NCBI RefSeq assembly: GCF_021245805.1
Contig: NZ_JAJJNF010000008.1
Location: 156,305 to 220,304 of the forward strand
Length of the DNA: 64,000 bases
Direction of reading: 5' to 3'
Source of the DNA: Mangrovimonas futianensis
GTDB lineage: Bacteria > Bacteroidota > Bacteroidia > Flavobacteriales > Flavobacteriaceae
Part shown: positions 25,108 to 33,753 of the stretch, one piece after another
How positions within the stretch are numbered: the stretch's first letter is position 1
Layout of the letters: each line of letters begins with the position of its first letter
The notes under the pieces: generated by a model
What the model saw: the letters and a program-made list of their open reading frames with translations, nothing else
Told to the model about the DNA's origin: nothing
Databases searched by the model: none
Made by a program: the position numbers and the translations under genes

Positions 25108-27498
25108 TTAACTATTTTCTTCGTTTAAAAACTGCTCTAAAGCAATTAAATCAGGAACTAAAACTTGTCTCGCTTTACTTCCTTCAAATCCACCAACGAT
25201 ACCTGCAGCTTCTAGCTGATCGATGATTCTACCAGCGCGATTGTACCCCAATTTCAGTTTACGTTGTAACAAGGAGGCTGATCCTTGTTGGGCGGTTACA
25301 ATGATTTCTGCAGCCTCACGGAATAGGTCGTCGCGGTCGCCCAAATCTATATCAATACTTGTGCCACTTTCTTCCCCTACATATTCTGGCAGAAGGTAGG
25401 CATCAGGGTAGGCTTTTTGTGACCCAATAAATTCTGTGATTTGCTCCACTTCCGGAGTATCCACAAAGGCACATTGCAGTCTAATCATATCATTACCCTG
25501 GGTATATAACATATCTCCACGACCAATAAGTTGGTCTGCTCCCGAGCCATCTAAAATGGTTCTGGAATCTATTTTTGAAGTCACCCTGAATGCTATTCTG
25601 GCAGGGAAATTGGCTTTAATGATACCTGTAATCACATTTACAGAAGGTCTTTGAGTAGCGATAATTAAGTGAATACCAATGGCTCTAGCTAACTGTGCCA
25701 AACGGGCTATAGGGGTTTCTACCTCCTTGCCAGCTGTCATAATTAAATCTGCAAATTCGTCAACCACTAAAACAATGTAGGGTAAGAACCTATGACCATC
25801 ATTCGGGTTTAGTTTTCTGGCTTTAAATTTGGCGTTGTATTCAGCAATATTTCTACAAAGGGCATTTTTTAGTAACTCATAACGGTTATCCATTTCAATA
25901 CAAAGGGAATTCAATGTGTTGATTACCTTGGTGTTGTCTGTTATGATGGCATCTTCAGAGTCAGGTAGTTTCGCTAGATAATGACGTTCAATTTTATTAA
26001 AAAGCGTTAATTCTACCTTTTTAGGGTCAACCAAAACAAATTTGACCTCTGCGGGATGTTTTTTATACAATAGAGAGGTCAAAACAGCATTTAAACCTAC
26101 CGATTTTCCTTGACCTGTCGCACCAGCCATTAACATGTGTGGCATTTTTGCTAAATCCACAACGAAGGTTTCGTTGCTAATTGTTTTCCCAAGAGCAATA
26201 GGAAGTTGCATTTCCGATTTTTGGAATTTTTGGGATGCAATAACCGATCGCATAGAAACGATGGTTGAGTTTTTATTGGGAACCTCAATACCTATAGTTC
26301 CTTTTCCAGGTATTGGGGCAATAATTCGAATTCCTAAGGCTGAAAGAGACAAGGCAATGTCATCTTCCAAGTTTTTGATTTTGGAAATTCGCACTCCCGC
26401 TTCGGGAACAATTTCATAAAGCGTTACAGTTGGTCCAATTGTAGCCTTAATACTTGAAATGCCAATTTTGTAATTGTTTAGAGTCTCAACGATACGATTC
26501 TTGTTTTCCTCTAATTCCTCTTGATTGATGGTAATTCCTTCAGATTCATATTTCTTCAATAGATCCAGAGAAGGGAATTGATATTTGCTTAATTCAAGGG
26601 TAGGGTCAAATTGCCCAAAATCTTCAACTAATTTATTTGCCAAATTGTCCGTCTCGGCTTCTTCCTCTTCATGTTCCTCAACTTCAATAGTCACTTCATT
26701 TTCATGAGACTGTGGTTCTTCTTTGATGGGCTCAACTTGCTTAAGAACTGGCTCCGGAATGTCTTCCGTTTGTTTTTCTTCCCTGCTTGTTTCTACAGAT
26801 AAGTCAAAAGCAGATTTAATATCTTCAGCTTCAGCAGTTAAATCATTATCAATAATCGGGGTGTCTGTATTATTTTCAGAAACTGGGAATTCGTCTTTTA
26901 TTTCTTTTTTTGCAGAAGTAAATAGGTTTCCAATGGTTTCGGCAGTAACCCTAAACCTAATGGCTAAATAAATAATAAAGCCAAAAACCAATAGGAGGAT
27001 TGTGCCAACTTTTCCTAAATAGTCCTGTATAAAGGTATTCACTTCATATCCTATAGTTCCACCCAAAATATCTATATGACTGGTAAAAAAACCGAGAGCA
27101 ATAGAGAACCATATCACTAAATAGGTGCCCCAGAACCAATATTTTTTCAGTTTGGCTTTATTGGAGTCCAAAACGACATAAACCCCGGAGAGAAAAATAA
27201 GACCAGCGAAAATAAATGATGAAACCCCAAATCCTTTTCTGATGAAAAACTCACTTAACCAAGCCCCTGTTTTACTGGCCCAGTTTTTTGTTTTTACCTC
27301 TCTAGAAGCAAATTCAGATAGCGTACTTTGATCAGCATTCCCGGTAAAGAAATAGGATATAAAAGCAACAAAAAGCAAAATGCCCAAAATGATTAAAAAG
27401 CTACCAAACACCAATTTTTGCTGACTAGATAACTTGAAACTAGGCGCTTTAAATTTTGGTTTCGTGGTTGTTTTAGACTTGGTTTTCTTCTTAGCCAT
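25108..27498 (-). CDS. ftsK: FtsK/SpoIIIE family DNA translocase
   Basis: 796 aa. N-terminal membrane domain with about four helices (35-185), an acidic linker (about 205-300), then the motor: Walker A G-A-T-G-Q-G-K-S-V-G-L-N, Walker B L-V-V-D-E-F-A-D-L, and R-P-S-V-N-V-I-T-G. The last 65 residues are the gamma winged-helix domain, which reads chromosome-polarity sequences (R-K-L-K-L-G-Y-N-R-A and the terminal V-L-V-P). It moves chromosome termini through the septum at division. A -7 box TATTTTTG sits 19 nt upstream. Confidence 0.95.
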   Translation of the reverse strand: MAKKKTKSKTTTKPKFKAPSFKLSSQQKLVFGSFLIILGILLFVAFISYFFTGNADQSTLSEFASREVKTKNWASKTGAWLSEFFIRKGFGVSSFIFAGLIFLSGVYVVLDSNKAKLKKYWFWGTYLVIWFSIALGFFTSHIDILGGTIGYEVNTFIQDYLGKVGTILLLVFGFIIYLAIRFRVTAETIGNLFTSAKKEIKDEFPVSENNTDTPIIDNDLTAEAEDIKSAFDLSVETSREEKQTEDIPEPVLKQVEPIKEEPQSHENEVTIEVEEHEEEEAETDNLANKLVEDFGQFDPTLELSKYQFPSLDLLKKYESEGITINQEELEENKNRIVETLNNYKIGISSIKATIGPTVTLYEIVPEAGVRISKIKNLEDDIALSLSALGIRIIAPIPGKGTIGIEVPNKNSTIVSMRSVIASQKFQKSEMQLPIALGKTISNETFVVDLAKMPHMLMAGATGQGKSVGLNAVLTSLLYKKHPAEVKFVLVDPKKVELTLFNKIERHYLAKLPDSEDAIITDNTKVINTLNSLCIEMDNRYELLKNALCRNIAEYNAKFKARKLNPNDGHRFLPYIVLVVDEFADLIMTAGKEVETPIARLAQLARAIGIHLIIATQRPSVNVITGIIKANFPARIAFRVTSKIDSRTILDGSGADQLIGRGDMLYTQGNDMIRLQCAFVDTPEVEQITEFIGSQKAYPDAYLLPEYVGEESGTSIDIDLGDRDDLFREAAEIIVTAQQGSASLLQRKLKLGYNRAGRIIDQLEAAGIVGGFEGSKARQVLVPDLIALEQFLNEENS

Positions 27499-27517
27499 TC
27501 ATGGGTGCTTATATGGG

Positions 27518-27525
27518 CAAAAATA
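27518..27525 (-). promoter_or_regulatory. -7 promoter box of the ftsK-lolA-lptF unit
   Basis: On the minus strand TATTTTTG, fitting TAnnTTTG, 19 nt before the ftsK ATG. It lies in the 61-nt gap after dgkA. No clear TTTG is found 19 nt upstream. Confidence 0.45.
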
Positions 27526-27559
27526 CAAATTACTCGGGTTATTCCTAAAGTTAAGAAAT

Positions 27560-27928
27560 TTAAAAAATCTTAGGGAAATATATAAAACAACCAACAATTA
27601 TAGCTGTAATAGCAAAAATAAAAACAGCCCCTGCTGCTAAATCTTTTATGAGTCCAATTTTAGGGTGAATTTGTGGATGTACAAAATTGGCGATTTCTTC
27701 TATGGCGGTATTTATTCCTTCTATGGAAATGATGATGCCTATGGTTAATGTTTGTATCATCCATTCTGTTGCAGATAAGTCAAATACAAAACCTAAGATG
27801 GTCATGATAATGCCAATAAACACTTGAATTTGGATACTGGATTCTGTTGTTACCAGAATCCAAGCGCCCTTAAAAGCGTACTTAATACTTTTTAATCTAT
27901 TTATTAAAAGAGATTCCTTTTTATCCAT
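27560..27928 (-). CDS. dgkA: Diacylglycerol kinase family membrane protein
   Basis: 122 aa, trimeric membrane kinase of the DgkA/undecaprenol kinase family. Three membrane helices (about 33-50, 55-80, 97-118). The signature E-G-I-N-T-A-I-E-E and K-D-L-A-A-G-A-V is intact, carrying the catalytic glutamates. In bacteria outside the enterics such proteins often phosphorylate undecaprenol, so lipid choice is open. Upstream of ftsK on the same strand. Confidence 0.88.
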   Translation of the reverse strand: MDKKESLLINRLKSIKYAFKGAWILVTTESSIQIQVFIGIIMTILGFVFDLSATEWMIQTLTIGIIISIEGINTAIEEIANFVHPQIHPKIGLIKDLAAGAVFIFAITAIIVGCFIYFPKIF

Positions 27929-28036
27929 TCTTATAAAAATGTACTTCTGAAGGTTTCGATACCTAATGAAATAGTTTTAGGAAGTTAAAAGTAGCAATAA
28001 ATAAAAGGAAGGGTAAATGCTTTGGTGTAATATTTC

Positions 28037-28072
28037 ATAAAAAAGGCTCCAAAGAATAATCCAAGGAGCCTT
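28037..28072 (-). terminator. Rho-independent terminator after DUF6952
   Basis: Stem AAGGCTCC (28043-28050) with GGAGCCTT (28065-28072). On the minus strand it is followed by a T run (A run 28039-28044). It closes the peroxiredoxin-thioredoxin-DUF6952 unit. Confidence 0.8.
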
Positions 28073-28106
28073 CAAGCATTACTATTAATTAGTAACTAGG
28101 GATATA

Positions 28107-28364
28107 TCAATTGTCTATGGAACCCATAACACGTTTCATAAACGCATTTAAAGCTTCTTTTTTAGGCGTTCCACTCTTGATCATTTTGTTAACCTCTACT
28201 GCTCCATACATATTGGAAATTAATTCTCCAATAACATCAAGCTCCTCGTCCTTTAGTGATGGGACCTCGGTTAAAGCTTCAAGTGTTTCAATGGTTTCAA
28301 CAACGTAATCTTCGTCGTTTTCTTCAATGAATTGGGTTAAATGTTTAATAACAGGTAATTTCAT
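28107..28364 (-). CDS. DUF6952 family protein
   Basis: 85 aa, acidic, helical, no signal or membrane segment. It is the small Bacteroidota family (K-L-P-V-I-K-H-L-T-Q-F-I at the start) that accompanies thioredoxin and AhpC genes. It begins 2 nt after the thioredoxin stop, so translation is coupled. The conserved company suggests a role in peroxide or thiol homeostasis, which is inference. Confidence 0.75.
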   Translation of the reverse strand: MKLPVIKHLTQFIEENDEDYVVETIETLEALTEVPSLKDEELDVIGELISNMYGAVEVNKMIKSGTPKKEALNAFMKRVMGSIDN

Positions 28365-28366
28365 AA

Positions 28367-28675
28367 TTATTTCACTTGATCAACCAATTCTTTCAATACT
28401 TCAAATTTATTTGTTTGCGTTTGTTCTACAAACGTACCATTTTTGAACGTAGCAAACGTAGGTAAATTATCTACAGTAGCCAATTTTCTTGACTCAGGAA
28501 ATTTTTCTGCATCTGCAATTACAAATGCCATGGTTTCATTTTCTGTAGCCAATTTTTTAAACTTAGGCTTCATAATTCTACAGTTTCCACACCAAGTGGC
28601 AGAATACTGTACAACTACAGTGTCATTTTGTGAAATGATTTCCTGTAAATTATCTTGATCTAATTCCTGTACCAT
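28367..28675 (-). CDS. Thioredoxin family protein
   Basis: 102 aa, single thioredoxin fold in the cytoplasm. The active site is WCGNC (C29 and C32) rather than the classic WCGPC, which changes redox potential. The cis-proline is in V-D-N-L-P-T-F-A-T-F. It sits between ahpC and DUF6952 and most likely reduces the peroxiredoxin. A strong hairpin (28694-28724) in the leader may set its expression relative to ahpC. Confidence 0.88.
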   Translation of the reverse strand: MVQELDQDNLQEIISQNDTVVVQYSATWCGNCRIMKPKFKKLATENETMAFVIADAEKFPESRKLATVDNLPTFATFKNGTFVEQTQTNKFEVLKELVDQVK

Positions 28676-28693
28676 AATTTAAGGGGATTTAAC

Positions 28694-28724
28694 TCCCCAA
28701 GTTCCTTATATAGGAACTTGGGGA
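28694..28724 (-). repeat. 13-bp inverted repeat between peroxiredoxin and thioredoxin genes
   Basis: Perfect 13-bp arms (28694-28706 and 28712-28724) around TATAT, with core CCCCAAGTTCC/GGAACTTGGGG. On the minus strand no T tract follows, so it is not a simple terminator. It could be a processing or stabilising hairpin giving more ahpC than trx message. Confidence 0.65.
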
Positions 28725-28753
28725 ACAATTTATTAAAATTAAATGAAGTTTAA

Positions 28754-29392
28754 TTAGTGTGAAGCTAAATAAGAAGCAACACCATCTCTGTTGGCGTTCA
28801 TAGCATCTTTACCTTCTTCCCAGTTTGCTGGACAAACCTCACCTTTTTCTTGAACGTGAGTTAAAGCATCTACTAATCTTAAGTATTCACCAACATTTCT
28901 ACCTAGTGGCATGTTGTTGATGCTCTCGTGTTGAACAACTCCTTCTTCATCAATGATGTAAGTAGCTCTATAAGTTACATTGTCACCTTCAACTGTTACA
29001 ACTCCAGTTTCTTCGTTGTAAGTTTCGTTAGTGATATCCAAAATACCTAAAGTAGAAGCAAGGTTTCTGTTAGAATCTGCTAAGATTGGGTAAGTAACAC
29101 CTTCGATACCACCATTATCTTTAGCAGTGTTTAACCATGCAAAGTGAACTTCAGGAGTGTCACAAGAAGCACCAATTACAATAGTGTTTCTCTTTTCAAA
29201 TTCTCCTATAGCTGCTTGGAATGCGTGTAATTCTGTTGGACAAACAAATGTAAAGTCCTTTGGATACCAAAACAAAACTACTTTTTTGTTGTTGTTGATA
29301 GCTTCTTCAAGAACATTGACTTTGAAAGTATCGCCCATTTCATTCATGGCGTCAACGTTTAAATTTGGGAATTTTTTTCCTACAAATGACAT
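28754..29392 (-). CDS. Peroxiredoxin (AhpC/Prx1 type, 2-Cys)
   Basis: 212 aa from the ATG at 29392. A longer frame to 29443 would start upstream of the -7 box and is rejected. Peroxidatic cysteine C51 in FTFVCPTE, resolving cysteine C177 in GEVCPANW. The C-terminal tail beyond C177 is long, as in typical 2-Cys enzymes sensitive to over-oxidation. It reduces hydrogen peroxide and organic peroxides; the reductant is probably the thioredoxin encoded next. No AhpF gene is in the window. First gene of the unit. Confidence 0.93.
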   Translation of the reverse strand: MSFVGKKFPNLNVDAMNEMGDTFKVNVLEEAINNNKKVVLFWYPKDFTFVCPTELHAFQAAIGEFEKRNTIVIGASCDTPEVHFAWLNTAKDNGGIEGVTYPILADSNRNLASTLGILDITNETYNEETGVVTVEGDNVTYRATYIIDEEGVVQHESINNMPLGRNVGEYLRLVDALTHVQEKGEVCPANWEEGKDAMNANRDGVASYLASH

Positions 29393-29430
29393 ATGTATAA
29401 TGTTTAAGATTTTACAATTAATTTCTAGTG

Positions 29431-29452
29431 CAAAAATACTCAATCATTGAGG
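29431..29452 (-). promoter_or_regulatory. Promoter -7 box and overlapping palindrome of the peroxiredoxin gene
   Basis: On the minus strand TATTTTTG (29431-29438) is a good TAnnTTTG box 38 nt before the ATG at 29392. Next to it, with no gap, is CTCAATCATTGAG (29439-29451), a perfect 13-bp palindrome in the promoter spacer, where a repressor or peroxide sensor could bind. Confidence 0.5.
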
Positions 29453-29604
29453 GAAATCACTATAACAATTTATTATATATTCTTATTACAAAATAGGTTT
29501 CAGATATCGCAATAATAAAGAGGTGTTTAAATTGCTAATAGTTTAATTTTCATCATTAATAACTATGTGATTTGTAATTAATATGTGAAAGTCTTGATTA
29601 TTTA

Positions 29605-31092
29605 TTATAGTTTGCCTGTGGCTTGTTTAATTTTAATTTGGAAACCAGCAAATATCAAGGTCATTATAGGGCTTAGCCAGTTAAAAATGGCATAGTAGGC
29701 ATAATGAGCTACATCTACACCTAGTACACTACTTTGGTAGGCGCCGCAAGTATTCCATGGAACTAAGACAGAGGTTACCGTTCCAGAGTCTTCCAAAGTT
29801 CTACTCAAGTTTTCAGGGGCCAGACCTTTGTCATCATAGGCTTTTTTAAACATTTTACCAGGAACGACCAATGCTAAGTATTGATCTGAAGCCGTCGCAT
29901 TCAAAGCTAAACAGCTTGCCACAGTACTGGCAAACAACCCGAAAGTTGATGAAGCCAAGCTGAGTAATGCTTTACTGATTCTAGCTAAAGCTCCAATAGC
30001 ATCCATGACGCCTCCAAAAACCATGGCACAAATAATTAACCAAATGGTTCCCAGCATGCCTTCCATACCGCTAGAGCTGAATAGATCATTTAATTCGGCA
30101 CTTGAAGTTTCTACAGATCCTCCAACGGTAATGGCATTCATAACACCTTTGTATGCTGATTCAAAAGTAAGGCTTTCTGCTCCCGCTAAATGGGTTACAA
30201 TTTGAGGTTGTGCAATTAAAGCGGTAATACCACCTAATAAAGTTCCTACCAGTAGAGCGATTAGAGGGGGTGTTTTTTTGATAATCATAAATATGACTAA
30301 AACTGGGACAACAAACAACCAAGGAGAAATATTGAATGCCCCATCAATTGCAGTCAGTTTATCTGTTACATTGGCGGTACCGTGAGTGTCCAAATTCAAA
30401 CCAATAATGATAAAAACAATTAGAGTGATGGTAATTGTTGGAACCGTGGTCAGGGCCATATATTTTATGTGCTCAAACAACCCTGCTCCGGCCATAGCAG
30501 GAGCTAAATTGGTAGTATCACTTAAGGGAGACATTTTATCTCCAAAATAAGCGCCAGATAAAACGGCTCCAGCGGTCATCCCTGCAGAGATACCCAATGT
30601 ATTTCCAATACCAATTAAGGCTATACCAACTGTCGCAGAAGTGGTCCAACTACTTCCCGTGGCTATGGATATAATGGCACAAATAATAACACTGGCAGCC
30701 AAAAATATGGTTGGATTTAATATTTGCAGTCCATAATAAATCATGGAAGGAATAATGCCGCTAATAAGCCAGGTTCCAGCTAAAGCTCCTACCATTAACA
30801 AAATGAGTATAGCACCTGATGTCGATTTTATGTTTTCGGCAACTTCTTCGAGCATTTGCTCATAGGATACTTTATTGAAAAAACCTACTATGGCGGCAAC
30901 TGCTGCTCCTAATAAAAGAATAAACTGATTGCTTCCGCTAAGGGCATCATCACCAAAAACAAAAAAGACATTGTAAAACAACATGGCCACCAAGGCAAAT
31001 ACTGGAATTAAGGCTTCCCATATATTGAGTTCCTTATTTTCAACTATATGTTCGTCTTCTGGATGTCTAGGTTTGATGTTTTGGCTTTCCAT
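29605..31092 (-). CDS. nhaC: Na+/H+ antiporter NhaC family
   Basis: 495 aa, about 11-12 membrane helices. NhaC marks: G-S-S-W-T-T-S-A-T-V-G-I-A near residue 150, G-A-Y-F-G-D-K-M-S-P-L-S-D-T-T-N (about 180-200), the S-C-L-A-L-N-A-T-A-S-D-Q-Y region and V-P-W-N-T-C-G-A near the end. It exports Na+ in exchange for H+, in keeping with a salt-adapted organism. Single gene. Confidence 0.9.
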   Translation of the reverse strand: MESQNIKPRHPEDEHIVENKELNIWEALIPVFALVAMLFYNVFFVFGDDALSGSNQFILLLGAAVAAIVGFFNKVSYEQMLEEVAENIKSTSGAILILLMVGALAGTWLISGIIPSMIYYGLQILNPTIFLAASVIICAIISIATGSSWTTSATVGIALIGIGNTLGISAGMTAGAVLSGAYFGDKMSPLSDTTNLAPAMAGAGLFEHIKYMALTTVPTITITLIVFIIIGLNLDTHGTANVTDKLTAIDGAFNISPWLFVVPVLVIFMIIKKTPPLIALLVGTLLGGITALIAQPQIVTHLAGAESLTFESAYKGVMNAITVGGSVETSSAELNDLFSSSGMEGMLGTIWLIICAMVFGGVMDAIGALARISKALLSLASSTFGLFASTVASCLALNATASDQYLALVVPGKMFKKAYDDKGLAPENLSRTLEDSGTVTSVLVPWNTCGAYQSSVLGVDVAHYAYYAIFNWLSPIMTLIFAGFQIKIKQATGKL

Positions 31093-31153
31093 TTAGTTAT
31101 GTTAGAATTTTTCAGTTGTAATGTTACGATTTTCAAAAAAGCTATGCAAATTC

Positions 31154-31185
31154 AAAAAAAAACACCCGATTTTAAATCGGGTGTT
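31154..31185 (-). terminator. Rho-independent terminator after the PLP lyase gene
   Basis: Perfect 11-bp stem (AACACCCGATT, 31161-31171, with AATCGGGTGTT, 31175-31185), with a T tract on the minus strand from the A run 31154-31162. Confidence 0.85.
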
Positions 31186-31211
31186 CTAAGTTGGCTGTAG
31201 TTAGTTTGGTT

Positions 31212-32411
31212 TTATAAAATGTTTAGATCGGTCATGCAAGACTTCATTAACGTATAAGTTCTTTCGATATCGGCATCCAATCCTATTGAAAATCGTATCA
31301 AACCATCGCTCAATCCCATATCTTTTTGCTCTTCTTCTGGAATTTCAGAAGAAGTTGATGTCCCAGGGGCAGAGAATAGAGTTTTGTAGAATCCTAAACT
31401 AACGGCTAAATACCCTAAATTTTTGGTTTGCATTAATTCCATTAATTCATTTGCTTTTTCCAAGGATCCCACGTCGACAGTCATCATGCCTCCAAAACCA
31501 TAAGTTTCGTTCATCATGGATTTAAATAATTCATGTGACGGGTGCGACTTTAACCCGGGATAAACGGTTTTTAGACCATCTGCTTCAAACTTTTGAGCCA
31601 GATACAAAGCATTTTTGCTGTGTTGTTGCATTCTGATATGAAGGGTTCTTAGGTTCTTTAAAATGGAAGCGGCTCTAAGGCTGTCCATAGTAGAACCTAA
31701 TAGCATGCATGCCCCATCATTAACGTTTCTTAAGTTATCAATAAACTCTTGGGTCCCGCAAACGACACCACCCACAGTATCAGAAGCGCCATTAATGAAT
31801 TTGGTTAAACTGTGAACAACAATATCTGCTCCTAACTTGGCAGGTGAAATACTAAGTGGGGAGAAGGTATTATCGACAACCAATTTTAATCCGTGCTTTT
31901 TAGCCAATTCAGAAAGACCTTTAATATCAGCAACTTCAAGTAAAGGGTTGCTCACGCTTTCGCAGTAAAGGATTTTTGTGTTGGGTTTGATGGCAGCTTC
32001 AACCACATCCAATTTAGTGATGTCTACAAAAGTGGTCTCTATTTGTAATTTTGGTGTGAAGTTTTTCAAGAATGCATAAGTTCCACCGTAAATAGTTCTA
32101 CTGGAAACAACGTGATCTCCAGCTCCACAAAGTTGTAGGATTACAGGGGTAATAGCTCCCATACCAGATGCCGTAACATTGGCAGTTTCTGTTCCCTCCA
32201 TAGCAGATAAAGCTTCGCCTAAATATAGGTTGGAAGGTGACGAGTGTCTGGAATATAGGTAGCATCCATCAGCATTACCTTCAAAGGTATCAAACATGGT
32301 TTTGGCCGATAGAAAGGTATAGGTTGAGGAGTCTGAGATAGACGGGTTTACACCGCCAAATTCTCCAAAATATTGTAAATCTTGTATGTTGTTTGCAGGT
32401 TTAAATGCCAT
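31212..32411 (-). CDS. Cys/Met metabolism PLP-dependent enzyme, probably methionine gamma-lyase-like
   Basis: 399 aa, gamma-family fold. Y-S-R-H-S-S-P-S-N is the phosphate-arm segment, S-G-M-G-A-I binds the cofactor phosphate, D-N-T-F-S-P carries the Asp, and H-S-L-T-K-F-I-N-G holds the PLP lysine. Such enzymes include methionine gamma-lyase, cystathionine gamma-synthase and O-acetylhomoserine sulfhydrylase. The missing usual Cys near the active site and the divergent Lrp-type regulator favour catabolic use of a sulfur amino acid, but this is not decided. Divergent from the Lrp gene with 158 bp between. Confidence 0.82.
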   Translation of the reverse strand: MAFKPANNIQDLQYFGEFGGVNPSISDSSTYTFLSAKTMFDTFEGNADGCYLYSRHSSPSNLYLGEALSAMEGTETANVTASGMGAITPVILQLCGAGDHVVSSRTIYGGTYAFLKNFTPKLQIETTFVDITKLDVVEAAIKPNTKILYCESVSNPLLEVADIKGLSELAKKHGLKLVVDNTFSPLSISPAKLGADIVVHSLTKFINGASDTVGGVVCGTQEFIDNLRNVNDGACMLLGSTMDSLRAASILKNLRTLHIRMQQHSKNALYLAQKFEADGLKTVYPGLKSHPSHELFKSMMNETYGFGGMMTVDVGSLEKANELMELMQTKNLGYLAVSLGFYKTLFSAPGTSTSSEIPEEEQKDMGLSDGLIRFSIGLDADIERTYTLMKSCMTDLNIL

Positions 32412-32569
32412 TGTGTATAGTTTTTAATTAGTCAAAATTCATAAAATAAAGACTAAAAATCAATATATATGGTATTATTTAGAAAATAACACTAAATTTA
32501 ATGCGTATTGCAGATATTTTATTTAAAGTACATAGCTACCAAATGATTTATTAGAAAAATTTTCAAAAC

Positions 32570-33028
32570 ATGGAATTTGACAAAATTGATAGGGAATTAT
32601 TGAAATTGCTTCAGGAAGATTGTAAATTAACAAACAAACAATTGTCCTTGAAATTAAACCTGTCGGTTACGGCAGTTTATGAACGCATTAAAAAGTTAGA
32701 AAAAAATGAGGTCATCGAAAAGTATGTGGCCTTGGTTAATAAAGAAAAAATTAATAAATCTTTTGTTGCCTTTTGCCACATCAAACTTACTCAGCATTCA
32801 CACGATTTTGTAGTTGATTTTGAAAAAAATGTGACTACGCTTAAAGAGGTGGTAGCGTGTTTTCATGTGAGTGGGGATTATGATTATCTGTTAAAAGTAG
32901 TTGTGGCAGATATGGCCGAATTTAGGGAATTTATTGTGAACAAGTTGACCTCGATTCATCATATTGGAAGTACGCATAGTATGTTTGTTATCAATGAAGT
33001 GAAGCATACTACGGCTGTAAATATTTAG
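32570..33028 (+). CDS. Lrp/AsnC family transcriptional regulator
   Basis: 152 aa. N-terminal helix-turn-helix (D-R-E-L-L-K-L-L-Q-E-D, then L-S-V-T-A-V-Y-E-R-I-K-K-L). C-terminal ligand domain of the RAM type (F-H-V-S-G-D-Y-D-Y-L-L-K-V-V). Regulators of this type respond to amino acids. Its divergent neighbour is an amino-acid lyase, the natural target. In the shared gap near 32471-32492 there is an AT-rich imperfect inverted repeat (GTATTATTT / AAATAACAC) that could be its operator. Confidence 0.9.
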   Translation: MEFDKIDRELLKLLQEDCKLTNKQLSLKLNLSVTAVYERIKKLEKNEVIEKYVALVNKEKINKSFVAFCHIKLTQHSHDFVVDFEKNVTTLKEVVACFHVSGDYDYLLKVVVADMAEFREFIVNKLTSIHHIGSTHSMFVINEVKHTTAVNI

Positions 33029-33031
33029 ATT

Positions 33032-33658
33032 ATGAAAGAAAAAACCTTTAGGCTCATCGAGTTTTTTATTCTGTTTGTGATTTTTCCAGTAAGCTTTGCC
33101 ATGGATTATCCGGTTGCAATAAAAGTGAGTTTGGGTGTTTTAGGTTTTTTATATGTGTTGTGGGTGATGATCAAACTTGAAGGAGTAACTTTTTTTATTC
33201 AAAAGGAAATTCATTGGAGTGTTTTTATAAAGCGTACTCTTGTTAAGTTTTTTGTCCTTGCCGTATTTACAATCATTTTTGTGTTTCTGACGGATAGAGA
33301 GCGTTTATTTACTTTTATGATGGAAAAACCACTATACTGGTTTTTGTTTACTTTGGTTTATATCCTTTTTTCGGTATATCCTCAAGAGCTTTTATATCGA
33401 ACGTTTTTCTTTAAAAGGTATTCTGATTTTTTCAAAAGTGAAGCCCTCCTGATTTTTATGAATGCCATTCTGTTTTCTTTGGCTCATTTGTTCTTTAGAA
33501 ATACCATGGTTCATGTCCTTACTTTTATTGGTGGAGTCATTTTTGCGCTGACTTACCAAAGAACCAAATCCACTTTATTGGTCTCGATTGAGCATGCCTT
33601 GTATGGCAGTTGGCTATTTATGGTTGGCATGGGAGGTATGTTAGGATTTCCCACCTAA
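33032..33658 (+). CDS. CPBP family intramembrane metalloprotease-like protein
   Basis: 208 aa, about six membrane helices. The CPBP/Abi motifs are visible: P-Q-E-L-L-Y-R (normally EExxxR, here the first Glu is Gln), F-S-L-A-H-L-F-F-R-N with the first His, and I-E-H-A-L-Y-G-S with the last His. The family includes CAAX-type proteases and bacteriocin-immunity proteins. The QE variant recurs in flavobacterial relatives as I recall, so activity may be retained. It starts 3 nt after the Lrp gene and is probably co-transcribed with it. Confidence 0.8.
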   Translation: MKEKTFRLIEFFILFVIFPVSFAMDYPVAIKVSLGVLGFLYVLWVMIKLEGVTFFIQKEIHWSVFIKRTLVKFFVLAVFTIIFVFLTDRERLFTFMMEKPLYWFLFTLVYILFSVYPQELLYRTFFFKRYSDFFKSEALLIFMNAILFSLAHLFFRNTMVHVLTFIGGVIFALTYQRTKSTLLVSIEHALYGSWLFMVGMGGMLGFPT

Positions 33659-33709
33659 TAAGTATAAAAAATTAGCAAAGCATATTTCGGTATTTGGAAT
33701 TCAAAATTG

Positions 33710-33717
33710 TATTTTTG
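33710..33717 (+). promoter_or_regulatory. -7 promoter box of lpdA
   Basis: TATTTTTG fits TAnnTTTG, 36 nt before the ATG at 33754. TTTC at 33685-33688 lies 21 nt upstream. The box lies inside the longer open frame that begins at 33694 and so argues against that start. Confidence 0.45.
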
Positions 33718-33753
33718 TTACCGTTTTATTTCAAATTAATCAAAACCTTTCTT

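Noticed and set aside
29393..29443. 17-residue N-terminal extension of the peroxiredoxin
   Set aside because: It starts upstream of the -7 box at 29431-29438 and does not match the family.
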